A stretch of DNA of 64,000 bases, from contig NZ_JAQQKX010000002.1 of NCBI RefSeq assembly GCF_028550415.1, forward strand, positions 1 through 64,000. The letters are read 5' to 3'. The notes under the pieces are model-generated. The model had not been told where the DNA came from. It was given only the letters and a program-made list of their open reading frames with translations, and did no database searches. Positions 44,294 through 53,389 of this stretch are shown here, piece after piece. Position numbers and translations under genes: made by a program. Numbering within the stretch: position 1 is the first letter of the stretch; each line of letters opens with the position of its first letter. This DNA is from Asticcacaulis aquaticus (GTDB lineage: Bacteria > Pseudomonadota > Alphaproteobacteria > Caulobacterales > Caulobacteraceae).

Positions 44294-44387
44294 GAGGACT
44301 GATTGCGGGGTTGGAATCTGGGGTGCCACGCGCCATCATCCAACTTAGAATCCTGCCGCATCAAAAATCCATATTCCTGTGTGACTC

Positions 44388-45791
44388 ATGAAATCGAAGT
44401 CCAAACGCCCGCAGACCGGCTTTTCCAAGCGCGGGGCAGCGAACGTCTCCGAAGCCGGTGCCTGGCTGGCCGAGCAGAATATCGAAGAGATCGAGTGCAT
44501 GGTGCCTGACCTTGCCGGGGTGGCGCGCGGCAAGATCATGCCCGTGCGCAAATTCTTGACCACGGCGGCGATGAACCTGCCGCTGTCGATCTTCTATCAG
44601 GATATTACCGGCGACTTCCCCGACCTCGAAGGCATTGTCGGCACGGTGCAGTCCGACACCGACATCTTCCTGCAGCCCGATTTCAATACGCTGGCTACCG
44701 TGCCGTGGGCGACCGACCCCACCGCGCAGATCATCCACGACGCCTATCACCCGGATGGCCGTCCGGTCGAGGAAAGCCCGCGTCAGGTCCTGCGCAAGGT
44801 GCTGGCTCTGTATCACGAACGCGGCTGGAAACCGATCATCGCGCCGGAGCTGGAATTCTATCTGGTCGAAAAGAATATCGATCCCGACTATGCCCTAAAA
44901 CCCCCTATCGGACGGTCGGGGCGGCCGGAAACCGGGCGTCAGGGCTATTCGATTTCCGCGGTCAACGAGTTCGACAGCCTGTTCGAGGACATGTACGAAT
45001 ATTCGGAGTCGCAGGGCCTTGAGATCGACACCCTGATCCACGAATCCGGCGTGGCCCAGATGGAAATCAACCTGCGCCACGGCGATCCGCTCGAACTGGC
45101 CGATCAGGTCTTCATGTTCAAGCGCACGATCAAGGAAACGGCGCTGGAGCACGACATCTACGCCACCTTCATGGCCAAGCCGATGGCGCTGGAACCGGGC
45201 TCGGCCATGCACATCCACCAGTCGATCGTCGATATGAAGACCGGCCAGAACCTGTTTTCCGACCCGAAGACGGGCGAGCCGACACCCTTGTTTTTCAGCT
45301 TTATCGCCGGTCATCAGGTCCACCTGCCCGCCGCGACCTCGCTGCTGGCGCCCTATGTCAATTCGTACCGCCGCCTGTCCAAGGGATCGGGCGCACCGGT
45401 CAATACACACTGGGGCTTCGACAACCGCACGGCGGGCCTGCGCGTGCCGCCATCGGACGCCGATAACCGCCGCCTGGAGTGTCGTATTCCATCGTCGGAC
45501 GCCAATCCGTACCTGGCCATCGCCGCGACGCTGGCCTGCGGGTATCTGGGGATGATCAAGGCGATGACGCCCGACGCACCGGTCGATAGCGACGTATCGA
45601 ACGATCCGTCCGCCGACCTGCCCTACTCGCTGATTCAGGCGGTCATCAAACTGGAGCGCAGCGAAGAATTGCGCGAGATTTTAGGCGCGCAGTTCGTCAC
45701 GGCCTATGCGCGGGTCAAGCACCACGAGTACGAAACCTTCATGCGCACCATCAGCCCGTGGGAACGCGAGTTTTTGTTGTTGAATGTGTAA
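44388..45791 (+). CDS. puuA: Gamma-glutamylputrescine synthetase-like (glutamine synthetase family)
   Basis: A 467-residue glutamine-synthetase-fold ligase. GS motifs: APELEFYLVEK (metal Glu), ESGVAQMEINLRHGDPL, AMHIHQSIVD, and NTHWGFDNRTAGLRVPPSDADNRRLECRIPSSDANPYLA. The adenylylation loop of true GlnA is absent. Next to puuB, it most likely ligates glutamate to putrescine. The start is the first ATG of the conserved frame but has no clear Shine-Dalgarno sequence. It is first in a plus-strand unit with puuB, and the TGTGATCACA palindrome lies upstream. A second copy of the enzyme is at 58512. Confidence 0.9.
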   Translation: MKSKSKRPQTGFSKRGAANVSEAGAWLAEQNIEEIECMVPDLAGVARGKIMPVRKFLTTAAMNLPLSIFYQDITGDFPDLEGIVGTVQSDTDIFLQPDFNTLATVPWATDPTAQIIHDAYHPDGRPVEESPRQVLRKVLALYHERGWKPIIAPELEFYLVEKNIDPDYALKPPIGRSGRPETGRQGYSISAVNEFDSLFEDMYEYSESQGLEIDTLIHESGVAQMEINLRHGDPLELADQVFMFKRTIKETALEHDIYATFMAKPMALEPGSAMHIHQSIVDMKTGQNLFSDPKTGEPTPLFFSFIAGHQVHLPAATSLLAPYVNSYRRLSKGSGAPVNTHWGFDNRTAGLRVPPSDADNRRLECRIPSSDANPYLAIAATLACGYLGMIKAMTPDAPVDSDVSNDPSADLPYSLIQAVIKLERSEELREILGAQFVTAYARVKHHEYETFMRTISPWEREFLLLNV

Positions 45792-45794
45792 GTA

Positions 45795-45925
45795 TTCCCT
45801 TCTCCCCGTTTACGGGGAGAAGGTGGCCCGATAGGGCCGGATGAGGGGCATAACCCCTTTTCATTGTAAGCCACCGTTAGAAGCCCTCACCCCAACCCTC
45901 TCCCCGCATGCGGGGAGAGGGGGTA
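45795..45925. repeat. Intergenic palindromic repeat between puuA and puuB
   Basis: CTTCTCCCCGTTTACGGGGAG (45800-45820), GGCCCGATAGGGCC, and CCTCTCCCCGCATGCGGGGA (45897-45916). The final GAGAGGGGG is the ribosome binding site for puuB. Confidence 0.8.
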
Positions 45926-45931
45926 AGTCAT

Positions 45932-47221
45932 ATGACCCAGACCGCCAAAAATACCGGACATCCTGACAATTCGTGGTACGCCGACACCGCGCTCATTACG
46001 GCATTCCCGGCATTCGGCGGCACGCAGACCACGGACATCGCCATTATCGGCGGCGGCTATACCGGCCTCGGCGCAGCGCTGGAACTGGCCCAGCGTGGCG
46101 TCTCGGTCACCCTCCTCGAAGGCGCCCAGATCGGCTCCGGCGCTTCGGGACGTAACGGCGGGCAGATTCACACCGGTCAGCGCGTCGATCCGCAAACCCT
46201 CGTGTCGCAACTGGGTTCGGACGCCGCCCGCGAACTGTGGGACATGGCCGAAGCCGCCAAGGCGCACCTGTTCGACCTGATCAATAGGCATGATATCGAC
46301 TGCGACCTCCGCCACGGTCTGATCCATAGCTGGCACAAGCCGCGCTTTGCCGATGACGACCACGCCTATGCCGATTTCGTCAGCCAGACTTACGGTTACG
46401 ACAAGTTGTCCCTGATGAACCGCGAAGCCGTCGCGGTCGAGCTAGGCACCGACGTCTATCACGGCGGGCTGTTCGACGCGGGTGCCGGCCATCTGCACCC
46501 GCTTAAATTCGCTCTCGGCATGGCCCGCACCGCGCAAGCCGCGGGGGCGGCACTCTACGAACATAGCCGCGTCCACAGCTATCATCGTTCAGGCGACGAC
46601 TATGACCTGCACATTGGCGACGGTCACCGCCTGAGATGCCGTAAGCTCCTGATCTGCGGCAATGGCTACATGCAGGGGCTGGACCGTGAGATCGACCGCC
46701 ATGTCGTACCGATCAATAATTTCATCCTGACGACCGAACCCCTGCCGGACCGGACGATCCTGCCGCACGACTATGCGGCAGCGGATTCGCGCTTCGTCGT
46801 CAATTACTGGCGACGGACCGCCGATAACCGGTTGCTGTTCGGCGGCGGCGAAAACTACACGCCGTGGTTCCCCAAGGATATAAAGGCCTTCGTCCGCCGC
46901 AACCTGCTGAAAATCTATCCGCAACTGGACACGGTCAAAGTCACTCACGCCTGGGGGGGGACGCTGGCCATAACGCTTAGCCGCGCGCCCTTCGTTCGCG
47001 CCCTGTCGCCCGACTGTCTGGTCAGCGCCGGCTACAGCGGTCAGGGCGTCGTCCTGGCCCCCTATTTCGGCAAATTGCTCGCACATGCAGCATTGGGCGA
47101 CCACCATGATATCAAGCTTTTGTCGCAACTCAGACCGCCCGCCTTCCCCGGTGGGCCTCTCCTGAGAACACCCGCCCTGATAGCGGGCCTCAGCTGGTAC
47201 GCGCTGCGCGATCGCCTGTAA
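45932..47221 (+). CDS. puuB: Gamma-glutamylputrescine oxidase-like FAD enzyme
   Basis: A 429-residue DAO-family flavoenzyme. The FAD motif is DIAIIGGGYTGLGAALELAQ, followed by GSGASGRNGGQIHTGQR, the block typical of PuuB/OrdL. NNFILTTEPLPDRTILP and the late LVSAGYSGQGVVLAPYFGKL are also family marks. It would oxidise gamma-glutamylputrescine to the aldehyde with release of ammonia and hydrogen peroxide. The ATG at 45932 is 6 bases after a GAGAGGGGG provided by a dispersed repeat; an in-frame start at 45908 lies in that repeat. It follows puuA in one unit. Confidence 0.92.
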   Translation: MTQTAKNTGHPDNSWYADTALITAFPAFGGTQTTDIAIIGGGYTGLGAALELAQRGVSVTLLEGAQIGSGASGRNGGQIHTGQRVDPQTLVSQLGSDAARELWDMAEAAKAHLFDLINRHDIDCDLRHGLIHSWHKPRFADDDHAYADFVSQTYGYDKLSLMNREAVAVELGTDVYHGGLFDAGAGHLHPLKFALGMARTAQAAGAALYEHSRVHSYHRSGDDYDLHIGDGHRLRCRKLLICGNGYMQGLDREIDRHVVPINNFILTTEPLPDRTILPHDYAAADSRFVVNYWRRTADNRLLFGGGENYTPWFPKDIKAFVRRNLLKIYPQLDTVKVTHAWGGTLAITLSRAPFVRALSPDCLVSAGYSGQGVVLAPYFGKLLAHAALGDHHDIKLLSQLRPPAFPGGPLLRTPALIAGLSWYALRDRL

Positions 47222-47539
47222 TCCTTATGGTACAAGGGCGTATCAAAGTTTCCATCGCAACGCTTTCCGTTGCGTAAGATATCATTATGTGACTTCTTTG
47301 CGACAATTTAAGAACGAATATCCATTTTACGTGTAAAAACAAAACGCACCCCCCCAATCACTTAACCCGTTGTTAACCGCCCTGCGCGCCATGCTTCTAT
47401 TGCGCCGCAACAGGTCAACGAGGATCTCAGGCGTACTGTCTGAGTGGCTTAAAGTTTACATCCTGCACCTCCCACCTCTCTGTGTGTCCGGCCCCGTTGC
47501 CGCACCGCATGACCTTGCTTGCAACGAAGGAAGCTGTTC
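47222..47539. other. 318-bp intergenic region with hairpin and CtrA box
   Basis: No gene is seen. CGCAACG-ctttc-CGTTGCG (47256-47274) is a hairpin 35 bases past puuB, without a T-run; it may end the puuAB transcript weakly. The CtrA box at 47362-47377 lies 163 bases before the next start codon. The middle is A+T rich. Confidence 0.6.
47362..47377. promoter_or_regulatory. Full CtrA binding site
   Basis: TTAA-CCCGTTG-TTAAC is an exact match to the Caulobacter CtrA consensus TTAA-N7-TTAAC. It is 163 bases before the Cache/chemotaxis-like gene. Confidence 0.7.
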
Positions 47540-48580
47540 ATGTCCGCCTTTTCTCAGCCCGCTGCGGCTGTCACCCTGTCCGACATTCTGGCCCAGACCT
47601 CCAAGGCCAAGACGATCACCAGCAACAAGGTCAAGGACATCCGCGCCGTAACCGGCAAACTGCGTATTCTGGCGCTCAACGCCCTGATCGAAGCCAAGCA
47701 TGCGGGGGAAAAAGGCGCCGGGTTTTCCGTGGTCGCCGACGAGGTCCGCGCCATCTCGACCGAGGTCGAAGGGCTGGCCAAGGATCTGGGGAATGAAATC
47801 GTGACGCTGGAATCTCTGACTCAGGACATGGCTCACGCCAGTCAGGGCGCGCGCCTGATGGATCTGGCGCTCAATGCCATCGAACTGATCGACCGCAACC
47901 TTTATGAGCGCACCTGCGACGTGCGCTGGTGGGCGACCGACTCGGCGCTTTGTCAGGCCGCCGCCGAACCCGTCGTCGCGCGTACTGACTACGCTAGCCA
48001 GCGCCTCGGCGTCATTCTCGATTCCTACACCGTCTATATCGATCTGTGGCTGTGCGACCTCGATGGCAATATCATCGCCAACGGCCGCCCCGACACCCAC
48101 CGCGTCATCGGTCAGAACGTGAAAAGCCGCCCGTGGTTTGCCCGCGCCGCGAGCTTACGCAGCGGACAGGACTTCGCCGTCGCCGATATCACAACCGAAC
48201 CCCTCCTCAACGGCGCTCAGGTCGCCACCTACGCCACCGGGGTGCGCCGCGACGGCGATGTCAATGGCGAGTTGCTGGGCGTTCTGGGCATCCAGTTCGA
48301 CTGGCAGCCTCAGGCCGCCTCGATCACCCAGGGGGTACGCCTGTCTGACGAAGAACGTCGTAACACCCGTGTCCTGCTGATCGATGGCGATGGCGTGGTT
48401 ATTGCGGCGTCGGACGGCAAGGGCATACTGAACGAACGTATCCGCCTGAAAACCGAGGGCAAGGGCTTCGGCCACTATATCGATCCCGTATCGCGCGCCA
48501 TGGTCGCCTTTCACAAGACCCCTGGCTACGAAACCTATTCCGGGTTGGGCTGGTACGGCGTTATCATTCAGGAATCCTAG
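47540..48580 (+). CDS. Soluble chemoreceptor-like protein: N-terminal MCP tip, C-terminal Cache domain
   Basis: A 346-residue protein with no membrane helix. Residues 42-72 ([20 protein letters not shown] and [12 protein letters not shown]) match the hairpin tip of methyl-accepting chemotaxis proteins, which contacts CheA/CheW. From about 108 ([29 protein letters not shown]) to the end is a Cache-type sensor domain ([34 protein letters not shown]). The order is the reverse of normal receptors, and only a short stretch of the signalling coiled coil is present. AAGGA precedes the ATG at 47540. A CtrA box upstream fits motility or cell-cycle control. Ligand unknown; the setting suggests a polyamine or amino acid. 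Confidence 0.8.
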   Translation: MSAFSQPAAAVTLSDILAQTSKAKTITSNKVKDIRAVTGKLRILALNALIEAKHAGEKGAGFSVVADEVRAISTEVEGLAKDLGNEIVTLESLTQDMAHASQGARLMDLALNAIELIDRNLYERTCDVRWWATDSALCQAAAEPVVARTDYASQRLGVILDSYTVYIDLWLCDLDGNIIANGRPDTHRVIGQNVKSRPWFARAASLRSGQDFAVADITTEPLLNGAQVATYATGVRRDGDVNGELLGVLGIQFDWQPQAASITQGVRLSDEERRNTRVLLIDGDGVVIAASDGKGILNERIRLKTEGKGFGHYIDPVSRAMVAFHKTPGYETYSGLGWYGVIIQES

Positions 48581-48635
48581 AATCCCGACGGCGATTCTGA
48601 TCGATCCCTGATGCGGCCCCCGCCAATGTGGGGGC

Positions 48636-49841
48636 ATGAACGCATCCAAAGATCTGCGCACCGGCGATCCGGTGTGGCTCTCGCATCCCGTACCGCGACT
48701 GGGCACCGGCGCGCTGAAACGTGACCGCAGGACCGATATTGTCATCATCGGCGCGGGCGTCACCGGGGCCATGGCCGCCGAAGCCCTCACCGACGAAGGC
48801 TTCCGTGTCATCGTACTGGACCGCCGGCCGCCGCTGAAAGGCTCGACGGCGGCGACCACGGCGCTGTTGCAGTACGAGATCGACAACCCCTTGACCGAAC
48901 TGACCCGGCAGATCGGTCACGACAAGGCTTGCCGGGCGTGGCGACGCTCAAAACTGGCACTGGACAGTCTGGCCGCGCGGGTCGAGCTTCTTGGCATCCC
49001 TTGCGCCATGAAGCGCAGCGCCTCGCTCTACCTCAGTGGCAATGTCCTCGATCCGGGCGGCTTGAAACGCGAAGGCGAGATGCGCCGGGCTATCGGCCTG
49101 CCCAACGACTATCTGACGCGGAAGGGATTGGCCGAGCGTTTCGGCATCGACCGCGCCGCCGCCCTTCTGACGACGCAGAATCTGACGGTTCAGCCTTTGC
49201 GCATGGCCGCGGGGTTCCATCGCGCCGCGATGTCACGCGGTGCCGAAATTCTTTGTCCGGTCGAGGTTGCAGCCGTGGAAACCCATCGCGATGGCGTGAC
49301 CCTGCGCACCCGAAACGGCCCTGTTATCGAAGCGCGTTACCTGATCTATGCCACAGGCTATGAGACCCCGACGGCAATCCGCCAGAGCCGCCATTCGATC
49401 CATTCGACCTATGCCATCGCCACCAAACCGCAGCCGGACAAGCTGTGGCCGGAACAGGTCATGATCTGGGAGGCGTCCGATCCCTACCTCTATATGCGCA
49501 CAACATCCGACGGACGCGTCATTTGCGGCGGCGAGGACGAAGCCTTTTCCAATGCCGATCACCGCGATAGCCTGTTAACCGGAAAAACGAAGCGGCTGGA
49601 AGAAAAGCTGAAGACGATGTTCCCTCAGCTGGATACCCGCGCCGATTTCGCGTGGTGCGGCTCGTTCGGCGCCAGCCTCACCGGACTGCCGACCATCGGC
49701 GCGGTGCCGGGCATGAAGAATGTCTTCGCCATCCTCGCCTATGGCGGCAACGGTATTACCTTTTCACGGCTGGCGGCTGAAATCCTCAGTGCCGCTTTGT
49801 CCGGGCACGAAGACCCGGACGCCGAACTGTTCAGGTTCTAA
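48636..49841 (+). CDS. DAO-family FAD-dependent oxidoreductase
   Basis: A 401-residue flavoenzyme. The FAD motif is DIVIIGAGVTGAMAAEALTDEGF, followed by PPLKGSTAATTALLQYEIDNPL; LYMRTTSDGRVICGGEDEAF and GLPTIGAVPGMKNVFAILAYGGNGI are typical of the DAO superfamily. It resembles PuuB in fold but lacks the GRNGGQ block, so it probably takes another amine or amino acid. It lies 55 bases after the Cache gene on the same strand and overlaps the convergent secreted-protein gene by 4 bases. Substrate not predictable. Confidence 0.85.
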   Translation: MNASKDLRTGDPVWLSHPVPRLGTGALKRDRRTDIVIIGAGVTGAMAAEALTDEGFRVIVLDRRPPLKGSTAATTALLQYEIDNPLTELTRQIGHDKACRAWRRSKLALDSLAARVELLGIPCAMKRSASLYLSGNVLDPGGLKREGEMRRAIGLPNDYLTRKGLAERFGIDRAAALLTTQNLTVQPLRMAAGFHRAAMSRGAEILCPVEVAAVETHRDGVTLRTRNGPVIEARYLIYATGYETPTAIRQSRHSIHSTYAIATKPQPDKLWPEQVMIWEASDPYLYMRTTSDGRVICGGEDEAFSNADHRDSLLTGKTKRLEEKLKTMFPQLDTRADFAWCGSFGASLTGLPTIGAVPGMKNVFAILAYGGNGITFSRLAAEILSAALSGHEDPDAELFRF

Positions 49842-50962
49842 CGGTTTTTCCCGCCCGGCTCTGAAGGCAGGGCCGTGAAGCGCTTCACCAGACCGGCCGT
49901 AAGACCGCCCAGCGTCTGTTCCATCGCTTTCGGCAACACCACCGGATCCAGCGTGATCTCATAGGTCTTGGTCGAATAGGAGCCGCCGGTGCCCGTCGCA
50001 AAGCCGATCATCATACCCGCCGCATCCCCCAGCTTGGCCTTCTTGGACGTCACGTCCTTAAAGGCCAATACCGGGTTTTCGGCGGGCAGGACCGTCGTAT
50101 TGAGCACCAGTTGCTGCTTGGTGCCGTCGACCTGAGGGAACGGCATGAACCACAGGCGCGAGCGTTCGGGGATGACCTGCATGGCCGCATCCCCCTTGAT
50201 ATTGACCACCCCGTCGCCAAAGATATTGGAGTATTTGCCGCCGCCTTCGCCCTTGATCTGGACGAAGCCCACCGCCAGTTCGATGCCGACCACCCCGGCT
50301 TTCAATTGCGTCGGCAGGGCGTATTCCTGCGTCGCGCGGCCCATGGCGTCGCCTACCTGGGCAAAGGCCGCAAACCCGCCCTTGCCGCTGAATCGGATAT
50401 CGTCGGCAGCGATATAGACCCCCTTGCCGCTGGGGCCATAGAAGGTTGATTTACCGCGCTTGCCCGTATCGGCGACCATCGGCGTGGGCTTCATATTGGC
50501 GCTCAATTTGCGCCAGGCCTCGGCCTGCCCCACCTCAGCGTCGGTGACGATGACAAAACCGGCCGCCGTCAGGGCATCGATATATTGTTTGTACAATGTA
50601 TCCACCGCCGCCTGTACCGCGGCCTGATCGATTCCGGCCACCTTGAAGGTTGAATCGGCAGTCGCATTGGCGTGGTACTTGCGGTCTTCCTCGTGCGCGC
50701 CGTCCTCTTCCAGAAGCTCGACCTGAAACACCGGCAGGACGCGGCTGCCCGCCGCAATCGAAGCCTTGCCGTAGCGCGTAAAGAGGGTCGCCGCCTTGGC
50801 TTCACCTTCCGCTACGGTGGACAGGGTCGTGACCGCCGCCTTCTTGTCCTTGGCGGCCCAGGCGGGCGAACCCGCGGCAAGGGCAAGCGTCCCGGCAATA
50901 CCGGTAAGCGTGGCGCGGCGAGAGATAGATGATTGGTTCAACGTCAATTCCCCTGATCGCAT
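49838..50962 (-). CDS. Tat-exported protein of unknown function
   Basis: A 374-residue protein with a twin-arginine signal: SSISRRATLTGIAGTLALAAGSPAWA. After the signal there are alternating strand/helix segments (GVVGIELAVGFVQIKGEGGGKYSNIF, LVLNTTVLPAENPVLAFKDV) but no named domain that I recognise. Tat export suggests it folds in the cytoplasm, perhaps with a cofactor. It is divergent from the lipoprotein gene at 51097. It lies inside the putrescine region, but nothing in its sequence ties it to that pathway. Confidence 0.7.
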   Translation of the reverse strand: MRSGELTLNQSSISRRATLTGIAGTLALAAGSPAWAAKDKKAAVTTLSTVAEGEAKAATLFTRYGKASIAAGSRVLPVFQVELLEEDGAHEEDRKYHANATADSTFKVAGIDQAAVQAAVDTLYKQYIDALTAAGFVIVTDAEVGQAEAWRKLSANMKPTPMVADTGKRGKSTFYGPSGKGVYIAADDIRFSGKGGFAAFAQVGDAMGRATQEYALPTQLKAGVVGIELAVGFVQIKGEGGGKYSNIFGDGVVNIKGDAAMQVIPERSRLWFMPFPQVDGTKQQLVLNTTVLPAENPVLAFKDVTSKKAKLGDAAGMMIGFATGTGGSYSTKTYEITLDPVVLPKAMEQTLGGLTAGLVKRFTALPSEPGGKNR

Positions 50963-51096
50963 TTCAATAAATATCAGCGTTCGACGAAATACCGTCTCAG
51001 TTCAAATGACAAACTCTGTAATCCGGATACGTACCGGCACGTATTGATCCTTTAGCTGCCTGATTACAGGGTCGGCGCACATATAGAGGATCGCTC

Positions 51097-51888
51097 ATGC
51101 CACTGAAATTCATCGCCACGCTAATCGGCGCCCTCTCACTATCCGCCTGTGCCAGCGCGCCCCTGACCGATGCCTCAAGCTTGTCGGCGACGGACAATCT
51201 GAAGCCGGGCAAAACAGGACGCACGACGACGAAAGAGTATCGCGACACAACGGCATTGAACGGCGTCAAGCGTGTCTATCTGCACCCCACACGTCTGATG
51301 ACGGGATCGAGTACGCGCTACACTTTGAAAGATAACGAGCGGCTTCTGGTGCTGACCGAAGTCGAAGCGCAACTGTGTTTCGAACTGGCCGAACGCTACG
51401 AGATCGTGGCCGATGCCGCATTAAGCGATGCTCAGGTCCATTCGGCAGTCACGTGGTTTGAGCCGACCGGCACCGCAGGATCAGGGGCCGCAGCCGCCCT
51501 CAATTTCTTTATCCCCGGTCCGCTGGGCTTGCGCGTCCCCGGTTCTCTGGGCGGGCTGGCGGCGGAGGCTGAACTGAAGCAAGGCAAGACGCAGGTCGCC
51601 GCCGTCGTCTGGGCGCGTCAGGCACAGGCGCTGGGGACCGACTCGCCGTCCCTGTCGCGGCTGGGAGATGCTTTGCAATTCGCCGAACCGTTCGGCGACG
51701 ATGCGGCGCGGGTCATGTCGCCGGAGCCCCTGCCTGCCAAACGCACCTATACTACGACCAATGATCCGTGCCTGAAATACGGCGGTCGCATCAATGAAAC
51801 AGGGTTTGTGCTGGACCGGGTGACCGGCGTCTATATCCCGACCGACCGCACCAAGGCCATGGAAAAAACCAAGTTTCAGAAGAACTAA
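51097..51888 (+). CDS. Lipoprotein of unknown function
   Basis: A 263-residue protein with a lipoprotein signal ending in LSLSAC (Cys18). The N-terminal part (KRVYLHPTRLMTGSSTRYTL, RYEIVADAALSDAQVHSAVTWFEPTG) resembles DUF3313-like envelope lipoproteins, with a central AALNFFIPGPLGLRVPGSLGGLAAEAEL and a VVWARQAQALGTDSPSLSRLGDALQFAEPFGD segment. I recognise it only as an outer-membrane-type lipoprotein. GAGGAT precedes the ATG. It converges on spuC with a 4-base overlap. Confidence 0.72.
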   Translation: MPLKFIATLIGALSLSACASAPLTDASSLSATDNLKPGKTGRTTTKEYRDTTALNGVKRVYLHPTRLMTGSSTRYTLKDNERLLVLTEVEAQLCFELAERYEIVADAALSDAQVHSAVTWFEPTGTAGSGAAAALNFFIPGPLGLRVPGSLGGLAAEAELKQGKTQVAAVVWARQAQALGTDSPSLSRLGDALQFAEPFGDDAARVMSPEPLPAKRTYTTTNDPCLKYGGRINETGFVLDRVTGVYIPTDRTKAMEKTKFQKN

Positions 51889-53276
51889 AGCGCCCGCAAT
51901 TGCGGCTCGGCTTCGTTGAGCGAGGCCTCGATAGTCGACACCAGTTGATCGATCTCGGCCTCGCTGATGATCAGCGGCGGGCACATGACGATCGAGTCGC
52001 GGATGCCGCGCACCATCAACCCGTTCTTGATGCAGATGTCGCGGACCAGCGGCCCGGCGGTGCCCTCAGTTCCTTTGAAACGTGTATTGGTACCTTTTTC
52101 AGCGACGATTTCCACCGCCCCGATCAGGCCGAGAGAGCGCACTTCGCCGACCAGCGGATGGGCGGCGAGGCGTTGCAATGCCTGAGCCAGATAGGGTCCG
52201 GTGACCTCACGCGTGCGAGCGATCAGGTCTTCGCGCTCCATGATCTCGATATTGCGCAGCGCCACGGCAGCCGCCGTCGGGTGGCCGGAATAGGTATAGC
52301 CGTGGACGAAATCGCCGCCGGTTTTCAGCACCTCCACAATCGCGCCCGATACGCCGACCGCCGAGATCGGCAGATAGCCCGACGACAGGCCCTTGGCCAT
52401 GGCGATGATATCGGGTTTGACGCCGTAATGCTGATGGCCGAACCACTGCCCCAGACGCCCGAAGCCGCAGATGACCTCGTCGCAGATGAGTAGAATACCG
52501 TATTTGCGGCACAGGGCCTCAACCTTCGGCCAGTAGGTTTCCGGAGGGATGATCACGCCACCCGCGCCCTGCACCGGCTCGCCGATAAAGGCGGCGATCT
52601 TATCCGGCCCGACGCTGAGGATGCGATCCTCGATATCCTTGACACAGGCGTCGGCAAAGGCGATCGGGTCTTCGCCAAAGCCTTCGTTGAACATGTAGGG
52701 CTGACGGACGTGCTCGATCCCCGGCACCAGTGGCCCGCCCTGAGTGTGCATGAAGCTCATACCGCCCAGCGACATGCCGGCCACTGTCGAACCATGATAG
52801 GCGTTGCGGCGGCTGATGATGACATTACGTTCCGGCTCGCCTTTCAGCGTCCAGTAGTGACGGACCAGACGCAATACCGTGTCGTTGGCCTCAGACCCCG
52901 ACGAATTGAAAAAGACGTGCTTGAGGTCCGGATTGCCTTCGGACATCTTGTCGGCGATCTTGGCCGCCAGACGGATGGCCGGTTCGGTCGCCGTCTTGAA
53001 AAAGGTGTTGTAATAGGGCAGTTCCAGCATCTGCTGATAGGCGACTTCGGCCAGTTCCGTGCGGCCGTAACCGACATTGACGCACCACAGCCCGGCCATG
53101 CCATCGAGCAGCGATTTTCCGTCGATATCCGTGATCACACAGCCTTCCGCATGGGTGATGATGCGGCTGCCGCCGAGGTCTTCGAGCAGTTGGTAGTCGG
53201 CCTGCGCGGGCAGATGGTGGGCCAGGTCCAGCGCCTTTAGTTCGGTGGATTCGTTGTGGCTTGCAGGAACGGGCAT
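51885..53276 (-). CDS. spuC: Putrescine (omega-amino acid):pyruvate transaminase, SpuC-like
   Basis: A 463-residue class III aminotransferase. The PLP Lys295 is in DIIAMAKGLSSGYLPI, with DEVICGFGRLG before it and NSSGSEANDTVLRL in the N-terminal half. Length and the GLWCVNVGYGR start match the SpuC/putrescine-pyruvate group; beta-alanine or GABA transamination is also possible. It could open a second route from putrescine to 4-aminobutyraldehyde, or do the GABA step. GAAGG lies before the ATG at 53276; the upstream extension to 53351 is rejected. The 20-bp palindrome at 53360-53379 is directly upstream. Confidence 0.9.
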   Translation of the reverse strand: MPVPASHNESTELKALDLAHHLPAQADYQLLEDLGGSRIITHAEGCVITDIDGKSLLDGMAGLWCVNVGYGRTELAEVAYQQMLELPYYNTFFKTATEPAIRLAAKIADKMSEGNPDLKHVFFNSSGSEANDTVLRLVRHYWTLKGEPERNVIISRRNAYHGSTVAGMSLGGMSFMHTQGGPLVPGIEHVRQPYMFNEGFGEDPIAFADACVKDIEDRILSVGPDKIAAFIGEPVQGAGGVIIPPETYWPKVEALCRKYGILLICDEVICGFGRLGQWFGHQHYGVKPDIIAMAKGLSSGYLPISAVGVSGAIVEVLKTGGDFVHGYTYSGHPTAAAVALRNIEIMEREDLIARTREVTGPYLAQALQRLAAHPLVGEVRSLGLIGAVEIVAEKGTNTRFKGTEGTAGPLVRDICIKNGLMVRGIRDSIVMCPPLIISEAEIDQLVSTIEASLNEAEPQLRAL

Positions 53277-53359
53277 GACGGACCTTCGGAAATAAATCGG
53301 AAAGACAGCACTATAGCTGTACGGCAGACTATGGAAACAGTCTAATTGCAATCGGCAGC

Positions 53360-53379
53360 AAAATTGTGATCACAATTTT
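53360..53379. promoter_or_regulatory. TGTGATCACA operator 2, before spuC (20-bp perfect palindrome)
   Basis: AAAATTGTGATCACAATTTT is symmetric over all 20 bases. It lies 84 bases before the spuC start, between puuD and spuC. It is the most symmetric of the three copies. Confidence 0.75.
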
Positions 53380-53389
53380 AATTGCCCGC

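Noticed and set aside
44388-45791. True nitrogen-assimilating GlnA
   Set aside because: No adenylylation loop, and the neighbours puuB, puuD and pot genes point to amine glutamylation.
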